Part shown: one piece after another, positions 16,507-26,134 of the stretch | Position numbering within the stretch: the first letter of the stretch is position 1 | How the letters are laid out: every line of letters begins with the position of its first letter | Origin: Streptomyces sp. NRRL WC-3742 | Lineage (GTDB): Bacteria > Actinomycetota > Actinomycetes > Streptomycetales > Streptomycetaceae | NCBI RefSeq assembly: GCF_000720635.1 | Contig: NZ_JOCF01000073.1 | Coordinates: 1 to 64,000 of the forward strand | Length of the DNA stretch: 64,000 bases | Direction of reading: 5' to 3' | Made by a program: the position numbers and the translations under genes | Notes under the pieces: generated by a model | Databases searched by the model: none | What the model was told of the DNA's origin: nothing | The model's input: only the letters and a program-made list of their open reading frames with translations

Positions 16507-19500
16507 TCAGGACTCGAGCAGCTCCCACAGGATCTCGGTGCTCACCGCACCCGCGCCGCGGAGCAGCTCGTCCAGGCGCCGTACGCGCGCCGACCAGACC
16601 GGGGCGCCGACCTCGTCGAAGAGGCGGCCGGCTTCGGTGAGGCAGCCGGCGGCGGCGACGCGGTCGCCGCCGATGGCGGTGACGCAGGCGAGGACCAGGC
16701 CCGCGCGGGCTTCCAGGAAGCGGTCGGGGAGCTTGCGGGTGATCTCCAGGGCTTCGCCGAGGGTTTCGACGGCCTCGCTCAGGCGGGCCTGGCGCCACTG
16801 GGCCTCGCCGAGGCCGTGGAGGGCGTGGGCCTCGCCGCGGCGGTCGCCGGTGCCGCGGACCAGGTCCAGGGCGCGGCGGCAGGCTTCCTCGGCGCGGGCG
16901 CCATCGCCCTCGCGGATCAGGGCCTCCGCGAGGCGGACGGTGCTCTGGGCCTCGCCGCGGGCGGAGCCGACCTCGCGGCTGCGGGCGATGGCCTCGGTGG
17001 AGAGCAGCAGGCTGGCCTGGGGTTCGCCGCGCTCGAGTTCGATCTGGGCGAGCATGCCGAGCAGGTGGGCTTCGGCGTAGTGGTCGCCGGCGGTGCGGAA
17101 GCCCTCGAGGGCGAGGTGGGCGCTGGCGCGGGAGGCGTCGAGGTCGCCGTTGTAGCGCTGGTAGAGGGCGAGGTTGCGCAGGACGAGGGCGCGCCCGCGC
17201 TGTTCGCCGTGCTGGTCGAACAGTCTCAGGGCGTGGTCGAGGCGCTCCGCCGCCTCCTCGTAGCGCCACTGGACGATCTCCAGGGTGCCGAGGCTGTGCA
17301 GCATGGCGGCTTCGCCGATGTCGTCGCCGGTGCGGCGGGCGGCGGCGAGGGCGCGTTCGCCGCAGAGCCGCCACTCCTCGGGGTAGTTGCGGTTCTGGAA
17401 GAGGGTGGCGCTGGTCATGGTGAGGTCCCAGGCGACGGCGGACTGGTCCGCCTGGGACGCCTGGTCGACGACGCCGACGATCGCGGCGCGCTCGACCTCG
17501 AACCAGGCCATGGGCTCGTCGAGCAGTTCGGCGACCAGGTGTTCGGGCAGTTCGTGGCGGTGGCCGGGGCCGTGGATGACGGTGTAGTCGCCGCCGTAGA
17601 TGCGCCGGTGGGCCTCCTGGGCGAGGAACAGCCAGCCGCCGTGGGCGCGTTGGAGGGCCGAGTGGCGTTCGGGTTCGCCCTCCTGTTCCTTGGCGCACTC
17701 GTAGGCGAACAGGCGCAGCAGGTCCTGGAAGCGGTAGCGGACGCGGCCGGTGGCGGCGTCGGAGAGGACTTCGAGGAGTTGGGCGTCGACGAGTTCCTCG
17801 ATGAGGTCCTCGGCGTCGTAGGGGGAGATGTCGAGCAGCGCGGCGCCGACCCAGGCGGAGAAGTCGGGGACGTTGAGCAGGCCGAGGAGGCGGTACATCC
17901 GGGCGGCGCGCTCGTTGAGGTCGCGGTAGCTGAGGCGGAAGCCGGCGCGGACGCCGCGTTCGCCCTGGCTGAGTTCGTCGAGGCGGCGGTGCTGGTCCTC
18001 GAGGCGGGAGACGAGGGTGCGCACCGACCAGTGGGGTTTGGCGGCGAGGCGGGCGGCGGCGATGCGCAGGGCGAGCGGGAGCCGGTCGCACAGGGCGCTG
18101 AGGCGGGCGGTGCCGGCGGGGTCGGCGGCGAGGCGGTCGTCGCCGACGACGCGGGCGAGCAGTTCGGTGGCCTCGTCCTGTTCGAGGGTGTTGAGGGAGA
18201 GGTGGACGAAGCCGTAGTCCCCGGCGAGGTTCTGCATGGGGTCGCGGCTGGTGACCAGGACGCAGCAGCGGCCGCTGCCGGGCAGCAGGGGGCGGATCTG
18301 GGTGAAGGAGCGGGCGTTGTCGAGGACGATGAGGACCCGGCGGCTGTCGAGGACGCTGCGGAACAGGGCGGTGCGTTCGACGAGTTCGACGGGTATCCGC
18401 TCGGCGGGCACGCCGAGGGCGCGCAGGAAGCGGTCCAGGACGGCGCTGGGGGTGGTGGGTTCGTCGTGCTCGTCGTAGCCGCGCAGGTCGGCGAAGAGCT
18501 GGCCGTCGGGGAAGCGGGCGGCGACCTGGTGGGCCCAGTGCACGGCCAGCGCCGTCTTGCCGACGCCGCCGATGCCGGTGATCGAGCCGACGGGCAGGGC
18601 TCCGGTCTCGCCGCGCCCGTCCAGGAGCCGGTCGAGGAAGGAGAGTTCCTCGTCGCGTCCGGTGAAGGAGGCGACGTCGGAGGGCAGTTGGGCGGGGTTG
18701 GCGGCGACGATGGGCGCGGCGGCGACGGCCTCGGCTGGCAGGGTGAGCCGGGGGGAGTCGGCGAGGACGGCGTCGTGCAGTTCCTTGAGGGCCGGGCCGG
18801 GTTCGATGCCGAGTTCGTCGATGAGCAGGCGGCGGCCCTCGCGGAAGGTCTCCAGCGCCTCGGCGCGCCGCCCGGAGCGGTACTGGGCGAGCATCAGGTG
18901 GCCGCGGGCCTGTTCGCGCAGGCCGTTCTCGCGGATGAACGACGAGAGTTCGCCGACGAGTTCGCGGTGCATGCCGAGGTCGAGGCGCAGTGCGGTGAAC
19001 TCCTCGTACACGTCGAGGCGCATCTCGGTGAGCCGTGCGGCCTCGGCCTCGACGCGTTCTCCGGCGATGCCCTCGAGGGCGGGGCCGCGCCACATCGCGA
19101 GGGCCTCGTCGAGGAGTTCGACGGCCTCGGGGGTGTTGCCGCCGCGGGCGGCCTCCCGGGCCTGGGCGGTGACCTCCTCGAACTCGACGGCGTCGATGCG
19201 ATGTTCGCCGACGAAGAGCATGTAGCCGGGGTGCATGGTGACGATGAGGTCGTCGACGCCGACGGCGGTCTTGAAGGTCTTGCGCAGGCCCGAGACGCAG
19301 ATGGCGACCTGGTTGACGAAGGTGTTGGGCGGGTTGCCGTGCCAGACCGCGTCGGCCAGCGCGTCGACGGAGACGACGCGGTTGGCGGAGAGGAGCAGCA
19401 TGGAGAGGATGGTCCGCTGGCGGGCGCCCGCCACGGGTACGGGGCTGCCGTCCGCCTGGACGTCCAGGGGCCCCAGGATCCGGAACACCACCTGAAGCAC
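16507..19500 (-). CDS. AfsR-like SARP regulator with NB-ARC and TPR domains
   Basis: A 997-residue full-length AfsR-type activator: winged helix (residues 1-90, VVFRILGPLDVQADG), activation domain (about 95-245), NB-ARC ATPase with P-loop GIGGVGKTALAV near residue 300 and VLIVLDNARSFTQIRPLLPG, then about 300 residues of TPR helices (GRALVLRNLALYQRYNGD, GEAHALHGLGEAQWRQARL). GTG 19500 is chosen because AAGGAGG lies seven bases upstream and the SARP domain starts four residues in; an upstream in-frame ATG at 19590 would add 30 unmatched residues. It likely integrates phosphorylation or ligand signals to activate the cluster. Confidence 0.9.
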   Translation of the reverse strand: MLQVVFRILGPLDVQADGSPVPVAGARQRTILSMLLLSANRVVSVDALADAVWHGNPPNTFVNQVAICVSGLRKTFKTAVGVDDLIVTMHPGYMLFVGEHRIDAVEFEEVTAQAREAARGGNTPEAVELLDEALAMWRGPALEGIAGERVEAEAARLTEMRLDVYEEFTALRLDLGMHRELVGELSSFIRENGLREQARGHLMLAQYRSGRRAEALETFREGRRLLIDELGIEPGPALKELHDAVLADSPRLTLPAEAVAAAPIVAANPAQLPSDVASFTGRDEELSFLDRLLDGRGETGALPVGSITGIGGVGKTALAVHWAHQVAARFPDGQLFADLRGYDEHDEPTTPSAVLDRFLRALGVPAERIPVELVERTALFRSVLDSRRVLIVLDNARSFTQIRPLLPGSGRCCVLVTSRDPMQNLAGDYGFVHLSLNTLEQDEATELLARVVGDDRLAADPAGTARLSALCDRLPLALRIAAARLAAKPHWSVRTLVSRLEDQHRRLDELSQGERGVRAGFRLSYRDLNERAARMYRLLGLLNVPDFSAWVGAALLDISPYDAEDLIEELVDAQLLEVLSDAATGRVRYRFQDLLRLFAYECAKEQEGEPERHSALQRAHGGWLFLAQEAHRRIYGGDYTVIHGPGHRHELPEHLVAELLDEPMAWFEVERAAIVGVVDQASQADQSAVAWDLTMTSATLFQNRNYPEEWRLCGERALAAARRTGDDIGEAAMLHSLGTLEIVQWRYEEAAERLDHALRLFDQHGEQRGRALVLRNLALYQRYNGDLDASRASAHLALEGFRTAGDHYAEAHLLGMLAQIELERGEPQASLLLSTEAIARSREVGSARGEAQSTVRLAEALIREGDGARAEEACRRALDLVRGTGDRRGEAHALHGLGEAQWRQARLSEAVETLGEALEITRKLPDRFLEARAGLVLACVTAIGGDRVAAAGCLTEAGRLFDEVGAPVWSARVRRLDELLRGAGAVSTEILWELLES

Positions 19501-19622
19501 CAGCTGCCTCCTTCCGGCCGTCGATATGGTCGTTGGTAACAGAATCCTGTCGCGGCTCACAAGCGACGCTTCAGGAACCTGCCACGTCAATCGGCCGCTT
19601 CGCCTTGCCTGATGGCGGCGGG

Positions 19623-19892
19623 TCAGCTAGGGGACATCCACGACCCCGGGCGGATGTCGCCGGGGCGCACCCGCTGCCAGCCGGCCGTACGGTCGCGGGC
19701 CGGGCTCCCGGCCTGCCCCGCCCGGGCGGCCAGGGCCGTCAGGACGGCGGTGAGCGCGGCGAGTTCCTCGGGCGAGGGGGCTCCGCGCAGCACCCGCAGC
19801 AGGGCACCGGGCGCGGCCGGGTCGGCACCCACGGGGTCGGCGCTCAGAGGGTCGGCGCTCACAGGGGCCGCGCTCACGGGGTCGGCGCTCAC
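19623..19892 (-). CDS. Acyl-CoA carboxylase epsilon subunit (AccE/PccE-like)
   Basis: An 89-residue protein. The conserved part GALLRVLRGAPSPEELAALTAVL is the helical segment by which epsilon subunits bind the beta subunit of actinobacterial acyl-CoA carboxylases; the WQRVRPGDIRPGSWM ending is also usual. The first 27 residues are a degenerate SADPV tandem repeat. The GTG start overlaps the TGA of the beta-subunit gene, so the subunits are translationally coupled. Confidence 0.85.
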   Translation of the reverse strand: MSADPVSAAPVSADPLSADPVGADPAAPGALLRVLRGAPSPEELAALTAVLTALAARAGQAGSPARDRTAGWQRVRPGDIRPGSWMSPS

Positions 19893-21451
19893 AGCGGCGG
19901 GTTGCCGTGCTTGCGGGCGGGCAGCAGGGCGTGTTTGGCGGCGAGCATGTCGAGGGCGTCGATCAGCACGCGGCGGGTGTCGGCCGGGTCGATGACGTCG
20001 TCCACGAGGCCGCGTTCGGCGGCGTAGTAGGGGTGCATCAGTTCGGCGGTGTACTCCTTGACGAGCTGCGCGCGGGTGGCCTCGGGGGTGTCGGAGGCGG
20101 CGATCTCGCGGCGGAAGACGACGTTGGCGGCGCCCTCGGCGCCCATGACGGCGATCTCGTTGGTGGGCCAGGCGTAGGAGAGGTCGGCGCCGATGGAGCG
20201 GGAGTCCATGACGATGTAGGCGCCGCCGTACGCCTTGCGCAGGATGACCTGGACGCGGGGGACGGTGGCGTTGCAGTAGGCGTAGAGCAGTTTGGCGCCG
20301 TGGCGGATGATGCCGTGGTGCTCCTGGTCGACGCCGGGCAGGAAGCCGGGCACGTCGACGAGGGTGACGATCGGGATGTTGAAGGCGTCGCACATCTGGA
20401 CGAAGCGCGCGGCCTTCTCGGAGGAGTGGATGTCCAGGACTCCGGCGAAGGACTGCGGCTGGTTGGCGACGACGCCCGCGAGCCGTCCGTCGAGCCGGGT
20501 GAGGGCGCAGATCACGCTGGTCGCCCAGCGCTCGTGGACCTCCAGGTACTCGCCGTTGTCGGCGATCTCCTCGATGACCTTGCGCATGTCGTACGGGCGG
20601 TTGCCGTCGACGGGCACCAGGTCGAGCAGGGCTTCGCAGCGGCGGTCGGCCGGGTCGCCGCCGGGGGCGGCGGGGGGTGCCTCGCGGTTGTTGGCGGGCA
20701 GCAGGGAGAGCAGGTAGCGGACCTCCTCCAGGCAGGTGCGCTCGTCGTCGTAGGCGAAGTGGGCGACGCCGGAGAGCTCGGCGTGCACGTCGGCTCCGCC
20801 GAGGCCGTTCTGGGTGACCTTCTCCCCGGTCACGGCCTGGACGACGTCGGGGCCGGTGATGAACATCTGGGAGGTCTCGCGGACCATGAAGACGAAGTCC
20901 GTCAGCGCCGGGGAGTAGGCCGCGCCGCCGGCGCAGGGGCCGAGCATCACGGAGATCTGCGGGATGACACCGGAGGCGCGGGTGTTGCGCTGGAAGATGC
21001 CGCCGTAGCCGGCGAGCGCCGAGACGCCCTCCTGGATGCGGGCGCCCGCACCGTCGTTGAGGCTGACCAGGGGTGCTCCGGCCGCGATGGCCAGGTCCAT
21101 CAGCTTGTGGATCTTCTGGGCGTGGGCCTCGCCGAGTGCGCCGCCGAAGATCCGGAAGTCGTGGGCGTAGGCGAAGACCCGACGCCCGTGCACGGTGCCC
21201 CAGCCCGTCACGACACCGTCGGTGTGCGGCTTCCTGGCCTCGAGGCCGAAGCCGGTGGCGCGGTGGCGGCGCAGGCCCTCGATCTCGGTGAAGCTGCCCT
21301 CGTCGAAGAGCAGGTCGAGCCGCTCGCGGACGGTCAGCTTGCCCTTGCTGTGCTGTGCTGCGGTGGCCCGCTCCTGGCCGCTGAGGACGTCGTCCTTGAG
21401 GCTCCGCAGCTCGGTGATCCGGTCCTGCATGGTGGACGCTGGGATCGGCAC
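19889..21451 (-). CDS. Acyl-CoA carboxylase beta (carboxyltransferase) subunit
   Basis: A 520-residue carboxyltransferase of the AccB/PccB family, which moves CO2 from biotin carrier to acetyl- or propionyl-CoA to give malonyl- or methylmalonyl-CoA. Oxyanion-hole regions are visible as GPCAGGAAYSPALTDF and, in the C-terminal half, RKAYGGAYIVMDSR. GTG 21451 is preferred over GTG 21460 because GGAGGGA lies nine bases before it. The specificity residue (Asp in propionyl-type, Ile/Leu in acetyl-type enzymes) was not assigned with certainty. A biotinylated alpha subunit is not in the window. It may supply extender units for the type II PKS at 57436-64000. Confidence 0.9.
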   Translation of the reverse strand: MPIPASTMQDRITELRSLKDDVLSGQERATAAQHSKGKLTVRERLDLLFDEGSFTEIEGLRRHRATGFGLEARKPHTDGVVTGWGTVHGRRVFAYAHDFRIFGGALGEAHAQKIHKLMDLAIAAGAPLVSLNDGAGARIQEGVSALAGYGGIFQRNTRASGVIPQISVMLGPCAGGAAYSPALTDFVFMVRETSQMFITGPDVVQAVTGEKVTQNGLGGADVHAELSGVAHFAYDDERTCLEEVRYLLSLLPANNREAPPAAPGGDPADRRCEALLDLVPVDGNRPYDMRKVIEEIADNGEYLEVHERWATSVICALTRLDGRLAGVVANQPQSFAGVLDIHSSEKAARFVQMCDAFNIPIVTLVDVPGFLPGVDQEHHGIIRHGAKLLYAYCNATVPRVQVILRKAYGGAYIVMDSRSIGADLSYAWPTNEIAVMGAEGAANVVFRREIAASDTPEATRAQLVKEYTAELMHPYYAAERGLVDDVIDPADTRRVLIDALDMLAAKHALLPARKHGNPPL

Positions 21452-21826
21452 GGGAATCACTCCCTCCGGCTTGGCGCCCCCGGCGGGGGCTCAGCGGCCG
21501 ACTCTAGGAACGTGTCGGCCGCCACCGCGAGGAATCCGCTGCGGGTGTGTCCCGATGGTGCCACGCCGACAATGGCGCGAGGGGGCCCGGCCGCCCCCGA
21601 TCTTTGCCGTGTCAGCTACCGGACAGCATTCGCTCCGTCGCCCGGCCGTCACCGTCCGCACCCCCTGCGAGGTGCGATGCTGGCAGACCCGGACGGAGTT
21701 CGCCTGCCAATTGTCGTCCCGCGTTCAACAGTTCGTCCGACCCCCTCGAACAACGCGCTCGAAACGGCGGCGAATGACGGTTCTCGGCGATCGACGGATC
21801 GCCGACCGAAAAGGATGGAGTGTCAA
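21452..21826. promoter_or_regulatory. 375-bp divergent intergenic region with a perfect inverted repeat near the exporter start
   Basis: The spacer between the carboxylase and the MMPL exporter holds no convincing gene. At 21784-21805 TCGGCGATC and GATCGCCGA form a perfect 9-bp inverted repeat around a GACG loop, 21 bp before the exporter start. Its size fits a dimeric repressor operator; it could also fold as an RNA hairpin just ahead of the ribosome site. Confidence 0.6.
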
Positions 21827-23965
21827 TTGTTCGCGCGGATCGGACGGTTAGCCGTTGGTCGCCCCTGGCTCGTGATCGCCGTGTGGCTGATCGCCGCGAT
21901 AGCCCTGGCGGTGGCGGCCCCGGCCCTCAAGTCGACCAGTGACCAGGCGGAGTTCCTGCCCTCGCACTACGAGTCGGTCCAGGTCTCGAAGATCGAGCAG
22001 CAGTCGTTCCCCCAGCACGAGCAGCCGGCCGCCGTCATCGTCTTCCAGCGCACCGACGGCGCCCCACTGGGCGCGGGCGACAAGGAGGACGTGGCGAAGG
22101 TCGCGGCCGCCCTGCAGGGCAAGGGCTACGAGAAGGTCAGGAAGGTGGAGGCTTCCCCCGAGGCCGTCTCGCCGGACGGCCGGATCGCACTGGCCGACAT
22201 CGTCGCCACCACCAAGGACGCGTACGACGAGAAGCTGAGCGAGAACGTCAAGTCGCTGCGCGCGGACGCGAAGTCGCTGGTCGCCGGGACGTCGCTGAAG
22301 TTCGGGGTGACGGGCCAGGCGGCCTCCGCCCTGGACTCCAAGGAGTCCTCGGGCGACACCGACGCGATGATCATGATGGCCACGCTGCTGCTGATCGTCG
22401 TCCTGCTCGGCGCCATCTTCCGCAGCCCGCTGATCGCCGTGCTGCCGGTCGTGATGATCATGGTGGTCTTCATGGTCGCCTCCGGACTGATCTCCACCCT
22501 CGCCGAGGTGGCCGGGCTCCAGGCCGACAACTCCGTCTCCACCATCATGATCGTGGTGCTGTTCGGCGTCGGCACCGACTACCTGCTCTTCCTGCTGTTC
22601 CGCTACCGGGAGTTCCTGCGGGCCGGGCAGGAGCCGCGCGAGGCGATGGCCCAGGCCGTCGCACGCGTCGGCGAGACCATCACCTCCGCCGCGGGCGCCG
22701 TCATCGTCGCCTTCCTCGCGCTCACCCTCTCCACCATGGGCATGCTGCGCGCCATGGGCCCGGCGCTGGCGATCTCCGTCGGTGTCAGCCTGCTCGCCGC
22801 GCTCACCCTGGTGCCCGCCGTGTTCGCGCTGCTCGGCCGGGCCGCCTTCTGGCCGTCCAAGGCGTGGCGCCGTGAGCCGAAGAACGCGCTGGCGGGCAAG
22901 GTCGGCGCGCTCACCGCCCGCCGCCCCGCCCTGGTGGCCGGCGTCTCCGGCGGGCTGCTGGTGGTACTGGCGCTCGGCGCGCTCGGCTTCAAGGCCGAGT
23001 TCGACACCGGCAGTTCGCTGCCCAAGAACCTCGAGTCCGTCCAGGCCATGAAGGACCTCCAGAACGGCTTCTCCGCCGGGCAGACGGATCCCAGCACCGT
23101 CTACCTGCGCAGCACCACCGGCGGCAAGCTCGACCCGGGCGCCCTGGACGGCTTCCGCCGCACGCTCACCGGCGTCGAGGGCGTCGACCAGGTCTCCACC
23201 GCCGTGCCCAACCCGGACGGCACCGTCGCCCAGTTCAGCGTGATCCTCAAGTACAACCCCGTCACCGAGCAGGCCATCGACCTCGTCGACGGCACACTGC
23301 GCGACACCGCCCACCGCGGGGCCCCGCAGGGCACCCAGGCGCTGGTCGGCGGCACCACCGCCGTCCTGGCCGATGTGCGCGACGCCGTCGACCACGACTA
23401 CACGGTGGTCTTCCCCGTGGCCGGCATCGCCATCATGCTCATCCTCGGGCTGCTGCTGCGCAGCGCCGTCGCCCCCTGGTACCTGATGCTCTCCGTGGGC
23501 CTCGGCTTCACCGCCACCCTCGGCGCCACCGTCTGGCTGTTCCAGAGCGTCAAGGGCGAACACGGCCTGCTGTTCACCCTGCCGGTCATCGTCTACCTGT
23601 TCGTGGTGGCGATCGGCACCGACTACAACATCCTGATGGTCGCCCGGCTGCGCGAGGAGGTCGGCCACGGCCGCGACCCCCGTGAGGCCGTCCGCCTGGC
23701 CGTCGCCCAGTCCGCGCCGACCATGGCCTCCGCCGCCGTCATCCTCGCCGGGACCTTCGGCGTGCTGATGCTCGCCGGGAACTCCATGCTCCAGCAGATG
23801 GGCTTCGCCGTCGCCTTCGGCATCCTGCTGACCGCCTTCGTGATGGCCCTGTTCCTGGTGCCCGCCGTCACCGCCCTGCTCGGCCGCCGCGCCTGGTGGC
23901 CCGGGCGCGGCGCCACCCCGGAGCAGCCGCCCGTGGCGCAACCCCGGTACGAGACCGTCGGCTGA
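21827..23965 (+). CDS. MMPL/RND-family membrane exporter
   Basis: A 712-residue transporter built as two similar halves, each with one helix, an outside domain of about 130 residues and five helices. Conserved GTDYLLFLLFRYREFL and GTDYNILMVARLREE loops mark the pseudo-symmetric MMPL fold with its proton-relay Asp-Tyr pairs. Such proteins export lipids, siderophores and lipopeptides. The TTG at 21827 (MFARIGRLAVGRPW start, GGAG six bases upstream) is preferred; an ATG at 21815 is in frame but lacks a spaced ribosome site. The position inside the cluster suggests product export or self-protection. Confidence 0.88.
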   Translation: MFARIGRLAVGRPWLVIAVWLIAAIALAVAAPALKSTSDQAEFLPSHYESVQVSKIEQQSFPQHEQPAAVIVFQRTDGAPLGAGDKEDVAKVAAALQGKGYEKVRKVEASPEAVSPDGRIALADIVATTKDAYDEKLSENVKSLRADAKSLVAGTSLKFGVTGQAASALDSKESSGDTDAMIMMATLLLIVVLLGAIFRSPLIAVLPVVMIMVVFMVASGLISTLAEVAGLQADNSVSTIMIVVLFGVGTDYLLFLLFRYREFLRAGQEPREAMAQAVARVGETITSAAGAVIVAFLALTLSTMGMLRAMGPALAISVGVSLLAALTLVPAVFALLGRAAFWPSKAWRREPKNALAGKVGALTARRPALVAGVSGGLLVVLALGALGFKAEFDTGSSLPKNLESVQAMKDLQNGFSAGQTDPSTVYLRSTTGGKLDPGALDGFRRTLTGVEGVDQVSTAVPNPDGTVAQFSVILKYNPVTEQAIDLVDGTLRDTAHRGAPQGTQALVGGTTAVLADVRDAVDHDYTVVFPVAGIAIMLILGLLLRSAVAPWYLMLSVGLGFTATLGATVWLFQSVKGEHGLLFTLPVIVYLFVVAIGTDYNILMVARLREEVGHGRDPREAVRLAVAQSAPTMASAAVILAGTFGVLMLAGNSMLQQMGFAVAFGILLTAFVMALFLVPAVTALLGRRAWWPGRGATPEQPPVAQPRYETVG

Positions 23966-24126
23966 CGGTCCGAAGACCGACCCCCGATGGCCCGTCCGGT
24001 GAATGATGGGGCATCGGGGGCGGCACCACGTGGGGTGTCCACTCCCCTGCCCAGAGCCCGCCCGACGCACGAAAGGAGGCGCGGCCCCCACCCGCCACCA
24101 CACCGGGAGCGGGCCGCCCGCCACTC

Positions 24127-26082
24127 ATGCAACTCGCCCTGTTCCTGGTCGTGTCCTTCGTCATCCTCCTCGCCACCATCGCCGTCCTCTCCGCCGGCGC
24201 CCGCCGCCTGCTCGGCCTCCGGATAGGCCGCACCCGCGCGCTGCTGGCCGGACTGGCCGGACTCGGCGCGGCGGCGCTGATCGGCCAGGCCATGGGCGAC
24301 GCCCGCAAGAGCGCCCTGTTCACCGTCCAGATCAGCTGCGCCGTGTTCGTCTCCATGGCCTTCCTCGCCCTCGCCGAGGTCGTGCTGCCCAGCGGCAAGA
24401 TCTCCGGCGTGGTGCGCTGGCCGCAGGCCATCCGCCGCCGCCTCGCCCGCACCCACCGCTACACCGAGCTCAGCCGCATCGCGGTGCGCCACGGGCTCGG
24501 CCGCTGGCTGCGCGGGCGCAGCCGGGCCGCCGGGCCCCAGGCTTCGGCCGAGCGGGCGCAGTTGGCGCTCTCGCTGCGCCTGGCGCTGGAGGAGGCCGGG
24601 GCGACCTTCGTCAAGATGGGCCAGCTGCTCTCCACCCGCTACGACCTGCTGCCGCCCGAGTTCGTCGAGGAACTGACCCGGCTGCAGCACCAGGTCGCCC
24701 CCGAGCCCTGGGCCGAGATCGAGCAGGTGCTCACCGATGAACTGGGCCGCGCGCCCTCCGAGGTGTTCGCCGCCTTCGACCGGGAACCCCTGGCCGCCGG
24801 CTCCATCGCCCAGGTGCACGGCGCCGAACTCCACTCCGGCGAACGGGTGGTGGTCAAGGTGCAGCGGCCGGGCGCCAAGGCCACCGTCGAGCGCGACCTC
24901 GACATCCTCTTCCGGATCTGCCGCAAACTCGACGAGCACACCGAGTGGGGCCGCACCGTCGGCGCCATGGAACTCGCCGAGGGCTTCGCCCGCTCCCTGC
25001 ACGAGGAGCTGGACTTCCGCGTCGAGGCCCGCAACACGGCCGCCGTCCGCGCCGGGGCCGAGAGTTCGACCGCCACCGCCCACGTGCGGCTGTCCGAGGT
25101 GCACGAGGAGTACTCCTCCCAGCGGGTGCTGGTCCTCGCCTGGATGGACGGGGTCACCCTCGGCTCCGCCGGGAGCGCCCTGCCCAGCGACGCCACCGAA
25201 CGGGACGCGCTGGCCCAGCAGTTGCTGGAGTGCATGCTCGAACAGATCATGCTCGGCGGGGTGTTCCACGCCGACCCGCACCCCGGCAACATCATGCTGC
25301 TCGACGACGGCTCGCTGGGCCTGCTCGACTTCGGCTCGGTCGGCCGCGTCGACCGGATGCTTCGCGCCTCGCTGCGCAACCTGCTGCTCGCCATCCACCG
25401 CAGCGACCCGGTCGCCCTGTGCGACGCGCTGCTCGAACTCGTCGACCGCGCCGAGGAGATCGACGAGGCCAAACTGGAACGGGCCCTCGGCCGGTTCATG
25501 GCCCGCCACCTCACCCCCGGCGTCAAGCCCGACCGCGAGATGTTCGCCGACCTCTTCCTCCTGGTCGCCCGGCACGGCCTCAGCTGCCCGCCCGAGATCG
25601 CCGCCGCCTTCCGCGCCCTGGCCACCCTCGAGGGCTCGATGGAGCTCCTGGTGCCCGGGTTCGACATCATCACCCAGGCCAAGGGCTTCGCCAAGACCCA
25701 GCTCCAGCGCAAGCTCACCCCGAAGTCCCTCGGCGAGACCGTCGTCGAGGAGGCCCTCGCCCTGGCGCCGATGCTGCGCCGGATGCCGCGGCGGCTGGAG
25801 CGGATCACCAACTCGCTGGAACACGGCCGGCTCGGCGTCCAGGTGCGGTTCCTGGCCGACGAGCGCGACCGCCGCTTCATCCGCACCCTCGTGCACGAGG
25901 TGCTGCTCACCTTCCTCGGCGGGACGCTCGGCCTGATCGGGGTGCTGCTGCTGCGCACCTCGGGCGGGCCGATGCTGGGGCAGTCGCTCCAGCTGTTCCA
26001 GGTGCTCGGCTACAACCTGCTGCTGGTCAGCAGCGTGATGGTGCTCCGGGTGGTGTTCGCCATCTTCCGGGCCCAGCGCTGA
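24127..26082 (+). CDS. UbiB/ABC1 (AarF) family atypical kinase with membrane segments at both ends
   Basis: A 651-residue protein. Two to three membrane helices (residues 1-90) precede the ABC1 kinase-like domain (about 140-560) and two more helices close it. The family signature KMGQ (in GATFVKMGQLLSTRYDLLP), the Ala-rich nucleotide loop AAGSIAQVH in place of a Gly-rich loop, VVVKVQRPG and the catalytic HADPHPGN with LLDFGSVG are all present. Relatives support quinone biosynthesis through an ATPase activity. A link to the cluster is not evident; it lies between the exporter and a DUF3995 gene. Confidence 0.85.
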   Translation: MQLALFLVVSFVILLATIAVLSAGARRLLGLRIGRTRALLAGLAGLGAAALIGQAMGDARKSALFTVQISCAVFVSMAFLALAEVVLPSGKISGVVRWPQAIRRRLARTHRYTELSRIAVRHGLGRWLRGRSRAAGPQASAERAQLALSLRLALEEAGATFVKMGQLLSTRYDLLPPEFVEELTRLQHQVAPEPWAEIEQVLTDELGRAPSEVFAAFDREPLAAGSIAQVHGAELHSGERVVVKVQRPGAKATVERDLDILFRICRKLDEHTEWGRTVGAMELAEGFARSLHEELDFRVEARNTAAVRAGAESSTATAHVRLSEVHEEYSSQRVLVLAWMDGVTLGSAGSALPSDATERDALAQQLLECMLEQIMLGGVFHADPHPGNIMLLDDGSLGLLDFGSVGRVDRMLRASLRNLLLAIHRSDPVALCDALLELVDRAEEIDEAKLERALGRFMARHLTPGVKPDREMFADLFLLVARHGLSCPPEIAAAFRALATLEGSMELLVPGFDIITQAKGFAKTQLQRKLTPKSLGETVVEEALALAPMLRRMPRRLERITNSLEHGRLGVQVRFLADERDRRFIRTLVHEVLLTFLGGTLGLIGVLLLRTSGGPMLGQSLQLFQVLGYNLLLVSSVMVLRVVFAIFRAQR

Positions 26083-26134
26083 CGGACCGTCAGTTACTAC
26101 AACCCCCCTTCCCCGTCTGATTCCTGGAGTACCG

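Noticed and set aside
19623..20393. Extending the epsilon-subunit gene upstream to 20393
   Set aside because: The extension overlaps the carboxyltransferase gene in another frame and reads as Arg/Pro-rich noise; the GTG at 19892 gives the GTGA coupling.
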